Of a DNA stretch of 64,000 nucleotides, positions 44,101 to 56,100 are shown one piece after another. Under the pieces are notes generated by a model. That model saw only the letters and a list, made by a program, of their open reading frames with translations, was not told the DNA's origin and did no database searches. The stretch's first letter is position 1; the number at the start of each line of letters is the position of its first letter. Source of the DNA: Leptasterias polaris (taxonomy: Eukaryota; Echinodermata; Asteroidea; Forcipulatida; Asteriidae); NCBI GenBank assembly GCA_037783415.1, contig JAZGTN010000015.1:3917001-3981000 (forward strand), in the 5' to 3' direction. Position numbers and translations under genes: made by a program.

Positions 44101-47100
44101 TTTCTCAAAAACTACGTTACTTCAGAGGGAGTCGTTTCTCACAATATTTTATACTATCAACAGCTCTCCGTTGCTCGTTACCAAGTAAGTTTTTATGCTA
44201 ACATATATTTTGAGTAATTACCAAACGTGTACAGTGCCTTTAAGACAGATGAAGTCACACTGTTTCCAAAGAGTGTACTTCAACGAATCATTAAAAAAAA
44301 ACTTGGCAGACAAAATAGTTATGCCGGGTCTTTTAAAAACTTTTTTATTTCCGCATGAAACCAGCTGTAGACGTGGCTGCACATTCAAAATCATGAAATC
44401 CTAAACCAGAATCTGCATACAATGCAAGATTTTGAATTATCTTCCCCAGCACACAAGTATACACTTGTTCCCGGCAACCTTTGACCTTCATGTAGTCGGG
44501 TCATCATGTTAAAAATATGATGTCACGAACTACATCATCCGTACCGTAAAATGAGTTATCTCATTCCCATGTTATGAAGGTATGAGTCAATAATGGGAGC
44601 CAAGTGTGTCTGTGTCGGTCAGACCTTGAGCTGTATCAGCCCATGGTGACCTTGTACAGTACATGAAGATATAGATTAGGATTCTACTGGCAGACTCTAC
44701 CTGCACATTATACTAATACTAATAATAAAGGAAGAAGCCAACACTAATAACATGAAGGAGCCTTAATCTCGTTAGCACTGAAGGCCTACTGCTAACATGC
44801 TGTGGCACGATGCACAAATAATACCCAAGGTGATTGTTTTAAATTAATTACATTCTTCATGCCAGGGCCCGAACAAAATAATTTACCGACAAGAAAATGA
44901 CTTGTAGTTGAAATAAAGTATCAAACAACATTGTTATTTCTCCGATGAAAGGATATGGAGGATTTCAATTGATATCGAGAGGTTATGATCCACAACCCGA
45001 CAAGAGATAACCGTTGGTTAACAAAATCGAATAAACCCCTACAATTGAAAACGGCTGACTCAGCCCCTCCCAACATGAGGCCACAGGTTTGTCCGTAACT
45101 TTTTTTAGCGACTGGCCAGCAGGACCAGTTATCTTGTCATTTCACTAGTCCATCACCTTTTTCACTAGTCAATATTTCATAATAAATTGGGATGCTTTTC
45201 AACACTGACCTAGCCAGCCTGAGCCGGACCACTTTGAGTGAATTTTGACTGGTCCTCTGGTTTTTTAACTGGCATTTGGCCAGCGGACCTCTGTCAAGGG
45301 AGAACACTCAAGGGGAGTCTGGGTGTCTTCTGGAACCCCCCATTGGTAACTGAAAAACCCTGTCTACATTAATTATGTAAAACTACAGCGAGGCCGTATA
45401 CGAATTGGCAGATACAGCTACGACTAATGCTAAGGGTGTTGCCAAGGATGTCATATACTTCATGAAGACACAGCTATCAAGTCGCCAATTCAAACACGGC
45501 CTTAGTCAGCAGTTTGGACGCCCTATTTTGTTATTTCCAGCACACTTGGACAAATTCCGTCTACAGTCCCGCCCGTTACCCATGTGACCAATGTCACCCA
45601 ATCAAGTCTGAGATTGCCAGCATTGAACCAAGCCTCCTACATTGAGAGGGACATGAGACCTTATTCATCAATCACCAAGAAGCAATTGATCTAGTCTCCA
45701 TTGCTTCATGTGATCCTGCCCCACTACCTCCTGGGTGCCTTCTTTGTCCAGTGGCAGTAGAGCTACTAGTAGTAGACAGATCAACATATCACTTGCCAAC
45801 CCCCACAGTCCCGTGGCCAATAGGGGGGGGGGGGGGAGAAAAAAAAGGGAAAAAAGCACTGCCCACCAGCATATTCTGTTTAAAGGCTGCATGTCATGTA
45901 AGTTTGTAAATTAAAAAATAACAAATCAGCTGAAAAATCTACTTGTTACTTTCCCTTTTGTATACTTAAAAAAATTATTTTATTTTCAATAATGCTCTCC
46001 CGAACGCCAACAAAAAAAGGCCTTGCTCATGATAAGACGTCACTGACGGGATAAGAAGCATAACCAAACTGTTTGAATTTCATTGCTACTATACAGGCTG
46101 TTGAGGTAGCACAAGATTTGTCAACATTTCTTACTCCACCAGTGGCGGTCATGTACTACATCATTAACAACCAGGCTCGTCTTTGAAAACATTATTATAA
46201 ATGAAATGAATTTTAAAAATGATGAAAAGGCAATCGCCAGGCATTTAATTTCTGCTGAATTATTATTTATTAAATGACACAATTTTACACGGCGTATGGA
46301 CAATGTAATACGGCACTCATCAATTAAACTTTCGCCACAGACTGCTGAGCTAACCAGCCAGACTGTGGAGTGTAAAATACATTAGGGGAGAACATCAGGG
46401 TTCAGTGCACGTGGTTGACATAAATTTAAAATTGCTACCCATTTTGTTGGTGAAAAAAATGACACGTTAGGATGTTGACATTTCAAGTCCAAACAATTGA
46501 TCTTCTAATCAAATTAGAAAGTTGTATTAGAAGAAGTAATAAAGGGTTTGTCCAAATCAGAAAACTATTGTTATTTATTTATTTTATTAATTTATTATTA
46601 CTGGTCATCTTGACGAAGATTGCCTACATAACCCATGTGGCCCTCACCACTAATTTTTTCTACTAACTGTCACAACATTTTCCAAAGAAACTGTAAATGG
46701 TTATTTTTAACCTACGTTTCTGGACAGTCTGATTTTTATGAATACACTTATCCCCAAATAAATACTTCAAAACTCCTTTTGCACGAAAAACATTCCTGGC
46801 TTCCTAGGAAAGGAAACAAATGCTAAAGTCTGACCAGGATTCTGACATTAACAAACTCCAACATTCTCCAATCTATATCGCTCAGTAAAAACCTTCAACA
46901 GGCTGCTAAAGCCATATTTGTCATGTTCCACATGTTCAATTAGCACTATGGACTATTGATTCGCCTCAAACCATCAATGGGATCATACTATTTGTTTTGC
47001 CCAACCAGCCTCAGTGCGATGATAATAATTTGAATAATTTATTTTAAAAAATCAAGATGACTGCCCTGTGATGAGAGTCTACTGGGGATAAACCAACAAA

Positions 47101-50100
47101 TGAAAGCAGTCGAATAATTCTGACAATTTCTTTATATCCAAGCACATTTATTTTGAATTTTTTGTTGCTGAGTAGGCCTAAATTATATCCAGCGAGACGG
47201 GAGAAAACTCGCGCCACACAGACACACGGCATGGCAGATGAGAACAGTCTCTACGTCTATTATATCCCCATAGTCACCCGGGGGATGCTTGCTGGAAATA
47301 ATGAAGTCATCGGAGATTCGGGCAAGAGTGCAGGAGACGGCATTATCGCCATCTCTTTTCAAATAAGCGAGTCGATCACACTCATCAATTCAGTGTCAAC
47401 ATGTTGTTGTGGGACTCTGATCCCCTTTTCAACTCACAATCTTACCCGCCATTGTCTAGTTTCCTCCAAGCAAATCTGACATTTTCAGAACTTTTGTCCA
47501 ATATTTTTTTTATGTGGATAACCTTTGCGGAACAAAGGAACACCGAGAGAGAAAGGCAGGCAGTTAGTGTTCTCCTGTCTACAGGGGGGCAAGACAGATG
47601 AAGTTAAATAAACATTTATAGAAATATAACAAACGTTGCTTGAATTTTATTCATGAACACTCTAACCACGTTGGGATGTTTTCTCATCCCTCCTCGCCTC
47701 AAAAAGTCTTTCCTAAACAAAATAATTCTTTAAGACCACACTCTGTATTTTGTGTACGTGTGCTTTATGCCAGGCATGAAGACATCAAGTGTTAATAAAA
47801 CAGCACGTTGAAGTGCCCCCGAGAGCACTAGGCATGCACAAGAACACAACCACCAGGCAAGGGGGGTAGGGTACCCCATCTCTCCAACCGGAGATTAACA
47901 CCACATGAGGTGGATTAATCGATCTCGAACACCCCCCCTCCCCCCGCCCCTTAAGAAAAATGTCTCCAATGTCATCGGATTGTTGAGTAAAAGCTTGAAT
48001 CATGCATCATGTTTGAAGGAGCTCGTGTGCGGCAGCAAGGTCTGATCGCATTTCAGACCAGTCCTCAATATTTAGGCCAATCTATTACTCCAGTGTGGCT
48101 GTGCCCCTCAGCTCATTGTAAACTATCTAGACCAACCAATGCGCGTCAGACTGGGGCCTGACACATTTCCCCAACCTTTCAATGACACAAGGAAATCTGC
48201 CAGGACGATGTGTTTCTTAGTGGTTATCGGGGATTCGCTTCTCTATGGCACACCCATATCATGAGTAGACAGATGTTTGAAAAACCACAATAAGGGCAAA
48301 ATATCAAGATGTTTCAAGGGCCACATCACAGGGAGAGACACAGGAATGTACAGTGCTTCTAAAGTCAGCAACAAGATTGTCAAAACGTTGTACTATGAAC
48401 TTAAGAACTTTCTTAAAATACATCATATAACAAAAATATAGTGTCCCACAAAAAATATACTCGAGGATGAATTGGGGGAAAAAAATGTATATATAAAAAA
48501 TTATCAAGAAACTAAATTTAAACTTGATTATCAACAGCATTTTATCAAGACGACAACAATTCATCAACTACATTTTAAACTGCACTTAATATTCAGCAGA
48601 GTTAATTATATTCTTTTGCATCTGCCGGTAACTGTACGCGATCGACCAACAAGCTAGCTTGAACGTTACACACAAGGCAAGTCCTACAGGGCAGATTCAT
48701 TACTGAAAGTGTAGCACTTGTTCGAGTGGTAGCTTAATGTCAGTGCACTTTGGATTGTCCATTAGAACAGCTCATAGCCTATGCAGTCTCTATCATTAAT
48801 CTATAGCGCTTTGAAACTAGTCTAGTCATCAATTCAACGTGTATGAACCATACCTGTCCTTTCTCGGGTTGTAGTCTCCGTTCAAGCTCTCGCTCCCTTT
48901 GTTGCTGGAGTTGTTTCAACTCCTTGTCTCGTTGTAATCTCTGCCATTCCAGTTCCTTTTCTTCTCTTTCTCGCCTTGCCCGCTCCTCTGGGTCAAACTT
49001 GTCTGATGACGACTGAAAACACAAACAATTTCAACCATCATTGAGCGCAATTCTCAACTTTGCTTTTCTTATCTTTCATAAATACTTTGTTTCTGACTTT
49101 TAATGGTTGATCATAAGAATACTTTTTTAAGAAAAGTATAAAAAGTAAATTTTCTTTAAAACTGCTATGTCTGATTTTTGGCTGATCTGACCCGAAAATT
49201 TGATAGAAATTTAAAAAAGCTATTTGTATACATTCTGGAAAAGGATAAGCTTTCTTTTTATTTTAGTTACTGCACACACACAAAAATCTGCCAATGATAA
49301 GTGGCAGTTAATTAAAAACTAAAAATTTATTATTGTCGGGATCACAACATTATCTCCCGCCCCAACTGCTGTGTACATGCAATTATGCAGGTTGCATGTA
49401 TTTTGTGCGTTGTCCGTGGCATATGCAATGTATTATTATTTTTTTTTCACATTTTGAAACAGCATCATTTGTCAAAATTCATTCAGAGAGAAGAAAATCA
49501 GGCAATGGAACTTTAAGCGTTCATGTATTGTGTTCAGATGGTAGAAATAAATGCCAAAGGTACGAATAGTTGGCTTTGATGAGACGCTTTGCTACACTTA
49601 TTTCCCCCCTCAAGCCAAGTAATACTAATTCGTTTTTTCGGGATGCAACAGGTTTTTCTCATTCATTGGGGAGTTTAAGATTTAAGATTTAAGGATCTAT
49701 CTTAGGACCTTTGCTCTTTATCATTTATATAAATGACATTTGTCAAACATCAGATTTGCTTTCTTTTATCATGTACGCTGATGACACAAATATATTTTGT
49801 TGCAATGCGGACCTTCGCGTGTTGATTGATAATGTCAATAGGGAACTAACTAATGTCTGTGAGTGGTTTAAAGCAAATAGGCTCTCCCTAAATACTAAAA
49901 AATGTAATTATATTATTTTTACCAACAGACACAAATCAGCCAGCCAAAACTACTCAGTCAATCTCGATAGCACACCTATTCAGCAAGTAATTAATACCAA
50001 ATTTTTGGGTGTCTATTTAGATGAAAAATTATCATGGAAATATCATATAAGTGAAATAGAAAACAAGGTAGCAAAAAGTATTGGTGTCATCAGTCGATTG

Positions 50101-53100
50101 AAATTTCTCCTTCCTAACAATGTTCTGCGTATACTTTATTGCACTCTCATACTACCATATCTCCAATACTGTAATGTTGTATGGGGAAACACGTTTAGCA
50201 CCAATCTTAATAAGCTGAATGTTCTCCAAAAGAAAGTTGTTCGTATTATTTCACATTCTCCACTTAGGGCCCATGCAAGTCCTTTATTTTTTAAACTTAA
50301 ATTACTCAACTTGAAAAGTATCAACAGATACCAACAGTGTATCTTCATGTATAAACACATGAAAGGACTACTTCCTGACTCATTCAACGACTACTTAGAA
50401 CTTAACCGTAATATTCATCGCCACAATACCAGATCTTCTTCTAATTTTCATCTTCCCAAACACAGAACAACAGCCTTCCATCATAACATCTGTTTCTCTG
50501 GACCCTCAAATTGGAATAAACTGCCAAATAGTATAAAAACTGCCCCAACACCTGCTACCTATAAACACAAACTAAAAGCCCACTTGCTCAACAACCCCCC
50601 TGTATAGCCTTCTGTACAAACAAAGTAATACAAACCATGTTATTCATATTTGTTTTCTGTATATTGTGTATATGAAAATTATAATTTGATGTTTTGTAAT
50701 TGTTTACTTACATGTGCGTTTGTTTGTATTTTTGTCCAAGGCATTTCTGCCAACAAGCATTGTTTTGCTTTTTTGGATTTGCCTCCTTCAATATATACCT
50801 TCTTATCAATTGTATTGACCTTTTGTTATTGGCGGAAATAAATGTTCTTTGAATGAATGAAAAAAAAGATTTAAATTTCAAAATCTGGCATTTTGATTAA
50901 CTTTGGATATCTTTGACAAATCTGGTCATTGACTTCTCCAAAACTTAAATCCAAACTGTTTATCCACTGCGAGGATTTCCTTGAAAATTTCCAATTTAAA
51001 CAACTTAAAATCAATAACAGTTTACCGAAATCCCCCCAAGTACCGAAAGTCAATTGTGAGTGACCGGAAAGTTGAATCCTCGGATCTGTCTGCGTAAGTA
51101 AACAATTTGCATGAATTACTCTGTCCGTGAAAACGAAAAACACAGGAGCCACAGATTCACTGTCATCATTGCCCGATCACAGCTTCAGTGTGTCCCTTAA
51201 AGTTAAAGTATAGCTTTGGTTTTTGGAACCGTTCGATTGTTTCAATCATATATAAACGTAGATATATACAATAAAACTAACTTGTGAAAATTTCATTTCA
51301 ATATGTGGTGGCGTTTTTGAGATATCGCTGACAATCCGAAGCGAACATGTCCACGCAGGAAAAATAATCTCCAATAGGAATACACATTCTGAGAAACGTT
51401 TCTGATAGAAACGCTTCTCAGATTTAAATTTTGGTTCATAAAAACTGATATCTTTTTACATAACCACATTCCTTCAAAGTGAATTGTTTCTCAAAATGCT
51501 TTTAACTACCGAAAGCTGCCGTAGGCTTCTAACCAATACGTTTTTATTGCCGCTAATTTTAAGAGTGATTACCAAACATACACACACTCGTGTTTATGGT
51601 GTCAACCGAGGACTTCTCTTTGTTCTCCCATTGTTTGGACATAGTTTTTTTTTTGAGACGTCCCCATTGGTTTTGTACACGAAATCGAATCGAGGATGTC
51701 CTCGGTGTGACTTTTTCCCGGATCCCTTTTGTTAAAACCCTCTCCAAGTCCTCGGTTTGAATGCGTGGACATGTTTACCTTCCCTAAGTGTCACACACAC
51801 ACACACACTGACGTGTGTAAATACCGGCAATCGTGGACCCTCCTTTGTTCAACTCTTTGTGATAGCAACCGTGGACCACAATGCTTTCCTTTGTGATAGC
51901 AACCGTGGACCTATTGTCCCTTTTGTTATAGGTACCCGGTTTGAATGTGGATACCTACCCACACATACACATTCTACTAATGCTGGTTTGATTTGGCATT
52001 TGATATTCAAAGATACAAAAGTGTAATTTTCTTCTCAACGAATGTGGCCATGCCCCTACTTGAAAAAAAAATCAAATAAAAAAATCTAAAACTTCTTGAC
52101 TGCGGGTATAACTTTCATTGGAGATAACTCTCATATGTCTGGCATGAAGAAAGAAGCACAGACGGAAAACAAAATAAAAAATGAGATCAAAATAAGCAGA
52201 ATCTGCTCATTTTCAGTGTTAGTGCCCAAAGAGCCCATGGTGACATTTCTGCGTGTAGAAAGCCGGCGCCAACTGTGAATAATAATGCTCCAGCTTGCGC
52301 CTACATGTTCGGCTCAAGACCTTTCAAACATTCAGGCACTCATGTGCATTGCTTTTAAAGGAAGCCAACGAGACCTAATGCTTACAAGAATGGCCTAGTT
52401 GGCACAAACTAATTTCTCCTACCCATTCCTTCACATTTTTTTTCTTTCCATAAGGCAATCAATCCATGCCTAAATGTATCCTGATAACATACTTAATTAC
52501 GTGCATACAACCTTGGAACTTTGTCATGTCAAGGAAAGAAAACTCTCAACATAATTTCCCAGTTTTCAATGGCACTATTAAAAAAAAAAAATAGGACAAA
52601 GTCTGCTGATCAACTGAAAAGATAAACCCCTGCAAAAACACAAACAGTAACAACAATTTTCTCAGAATCTATTCTAATCTGCTTCACCGGTTTGTCCAGT
52701 CCATTTATAGCGCTATCGATTTTGCGTTTGAATTGAGAGAGAAAATATGACTTGAACAACACTCTTCCCGACCCCCTAAGACAGACCAGGTAATGTCTGT
52801 TGATACAGCTGCCTCACCGCACGGCAGTGAACACACACGAATGCTAACGAGGTTTCCTATAACAGTTGACCAGTCAAAGTACATACACTCCACCATGCCG
52901 TGATACCAATCTCTTTGACACACACATGTTGGGGGTACACAATTAACATCATTGATTACAAACGAGAGGAAAAAAGGAATTACTCCGAAATTTCTGGAAA
53001 CTGCTGCCGTAAGTAATTTCATTTTTATTTTGAAAGTTGGTAGATCGACGACGTATCTTTCTAAATAAATATTGCCAAATGACTATTTGATTGAGGTTTA

Positions 53101-56100
53101 TCAATTTGAAATGAAATAATAAAAAGAAGTAATAAAAAAAAAGTGATTAATTCTTTCACTTATAAATGTTTTCTACACCTTTTCCCCTTTCATAATTTTG
53201 TTTCTTCTTCAAAATTGCTATCGTAACTTTTTAGGGGGGGGGGCTAGCATGGTAAAGAGTGCATGGAAGAAGGCTTATTTTCTGAAATTAAAACCAGACA
53301 TTTGTCAAAGACAGCTCGGCCAAAAACTGAGTCAACCCAAAAGTGCAAGTACCCCATGTAAGAAAGCAATCTAGCCATCTGAATGGACTCTATCTCAACC
53401 CTTTGATGGCCCTGTCATATTTGCAAATTATCAACTCAATCCCTTGCAACATGGCCAAGGAGTTGTCATCCGCTAAAACTTCCCGTCTCTCTCCTCGCTC
53501 TTGTAAGTCTGACCAGGCTACTACTGGTGGTCCCCAGCACGGCTGTGAGTTCGGCGGATACTCTCCGACCGACCTAGGCATTCAGCCTTTAGAGGGGTTG
53601 GCAGTGATTACCGGCTAATTTACCCATAATCAAGAGTGACGCCAAGTATAGGGAGGAACAGGAATGGGCAATAGACGTACGACTCCCTCAGCGTACCGTC
53701 TGACTCATAGCCGTTAAGCTGGGGGTATGTCCTCATGGAACTCATATTGCTACAGTTCAGTCTACTCCGTACTAACCCATGCAAATAATAAAGAGATGTC
53801 ACGACCCCATGAGATTATCCACACAAAAAAAAAATGCACACTAGGAAACAAGTTGATACTGTAGGTGACATTAACAAAAAATGCTCATTCATTATTCATT
53901 CTTCAAGCTTTTTTTCCACCTTTTTTGCAGACTTGTTTTTTTCGCCCGATAATTTCAGTAGAGTATTCATCGCCGTTTTTGTATATATTTAATTTTTTTC
54001 ATATATCTACAGGCTATGATGTGCACATCTGTCACAGGCAGGCAATAAATTACTCTTGTCACCAAGTTAGCTTGCAGGTGTTTTTCTCATATTTTGAAGA
54101 CATCCTATATAAGCCCTCCCCCACACACTTTTTTCTTCTTAAATGCCACCAGATATTCGCTGTATGTGTACACAATCCAGGATACAAACAATTCGGCACT
54201 TCCCCTTGAATGCACATGCCCCCATCAAATAAACGAACAACCTCATCAAATAGCTGCCGATCCGGGACTGTAGGTCTTTAAAAAAAAATAGCATATTAAA
54301 ATAGTTGTAAAACATGAAGCCTTCAAAGCCCGCCTATAAATAACTTGATCTGATTGATGGGTAGTGTTACTTTTAACATGCCCCAGTCAAAAGCTGACAA
54401 TCTTTTGCCGTCTACTTAATGGTCTACTTAATGGTGTGCGTGTGTCTGTCTTTAGTGCTCATCCAAACTGAGAACTCTCTCCGCCGCCTCCTCCTCCGCA
54501 GCAGGTACATCTTGACAATTTTCATTCCACGCGCTAATCCCCTCCAGGGCCTTCTCCCTCTAGTATTCTGCCCCATTATGCACTACCTGTCTGCTCCTTC
54601 AACACGCGAGTCTTAGCATAAAAAAAATGAATAGATTGGTGGGGGGGGGGGGGGGGGGGGGGGGGAATTTACAATCAAGGAAAAGCTCCTGTTGAGCTAA
54701 AAGACTTTTCAGACGGCACACGATGCTTAACGGCGCCTTTTTAATGTGCTTCTGTGAAATTTGAGATTTCTTAAGACACTGTGCTGTATTAAAGATGATG
54801 GCTAACTTTGTGAAGAAGAAACCTTCAGAACAATTTAATCTCAAACTCATGAATGTAACCCTCAAATAGTGATGAAAATACGAAACATAAAGAATATAAA
54901 TTTGACCGATCTTAAAAATAAGAGCTGTAAAATTTTAAAACAAAATAAACCCCCAAACTAATCTTGCACGGACTTTGTCTAGAAAACAAACAAGTTCCGC
55001 ATTCTGCAAGTTGTATGGGTTTCATAAAATTGCTTTTTGAATATTTTTGGAGCTCCTTATAAAATGGGGTTTATTGATCAAGAGTGGTCCTCAAACTATT
55101 TGTTTGGCAAAAAGGAACATTCAGTTTTTAAGTAAAACATACATTTGTTGATTACGATTAATTTTTTCAAATTTATATGCATTTTTCATTTAATGACCTT
55201 TTAACCATTACGAATCGGAAATTGCAATTTTAATGACCTTATAGTACTGAGCAGACGAGCAGTGTGTATTTTAATACTGATGTGTTTTACCTTTTCATGA
55301 CGCAATATCTACAATAGAGGATCTATCTTGCCAAAATATAATCCCATACAGCAGAAACCCTCCAAAATACGCCATCATTCAATAAACATATGTCTTGGAC
55401 ATGGAGAAAAAGGAAGGGCAATTAAGTAAGTGAACCTACCTGTCTGTCGAGAGGATCTTTCAGGACATGGCCTTCTCTCTTGGGTATCGCTGTACCTGAG
55501 GTGATACTTCCCACTGAGCTGGTAGGAGAGGAGGTATTGAACGAAAACGGGACTTGAAGTTTACGCAGCGATTCCTGGAAGTGACGCTGAACAAGGGCCT
55601 GCGCATCCGTGGGAGGGTATTCCTGAAATGACATTCGGTCAGAACGGGGAAAAAACACTACCATTAGGTGAGGATTTCAACTGCATTATGAACATTTGCA
55701 GCAATCTGCTGAACTTCCCGAGAGTGAACAGACAACAGGGTTTCAGCCAAAACCTGGAATTATGGCATCCAAAGTTTCCATAAATTGAACAACCAAGAGT
55801 TTGATATTTGAAGCAAGTGCTTGCACCACATGAAATTAGCACAATCAACTTTAACTATAACTAGCCTTAGAACTCAATACTATATTTGTGTTGGGTGAAA
55901 ATGATTGTACCTGGCTTAAATTTAAAAAACTGTATGGTTAATCAAATAAAGTGACTTACCTGGTAATGTCTAACGGTAGAATCCCTAGCATTATCACGTT
56001 GTGCAGTCGCTGCTTGGTGATGAGGTTGAGATGTTGGCCTGGGCGTGTGCAACTTACTGTCCGGATGTGACTGCGACGAGAGTACCTGGCCTTGAGCTTG

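Larger units (their letters stand above)
40717..48853 (-). other. KDM3 intron of about 8.1 kb
   Basis: Holds the MITEs at 43050-43245 and 43867-44244, a C-tract at about 43281-43299, a GA repeat at about 42020-42034, G-runs near 45826-45837 and plain AT-rich DNA. At 45110-45300 ACTGGCCAGC / GGACCAGT / GACTGGTCC motifs recur in both orientations and may be a decayed inverted-repeat element. No conserved exon was recognised. Confidence 0.45.
50875..55439 (-). other. KDM3 intron with repeat remnants
   Basis: Contains the MITE-2-like remnant at 51190-51595, a short tandem repeat at 51850-51915, a CA-rich run at about 51793-51808, a G-run at about 53234-53243 and the poly-G at 54639-54665. No exon recognised. 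Confidence 0.45.

Noticed and set aside
45338..45587. Open frame starting [19 protein letters not shown] on the + strand
   Set aside because: Looks protein-like at the start but has no splice sites, no homology I recognise and no continuation. Possibly repeat-derived.
47153..47479. 108-codon open frame on the + strand in the KDM3 intron
   Set aside because: No recognisable domain, no splice context and no second exon. It is likely chance, although a local rise in GC was noted.
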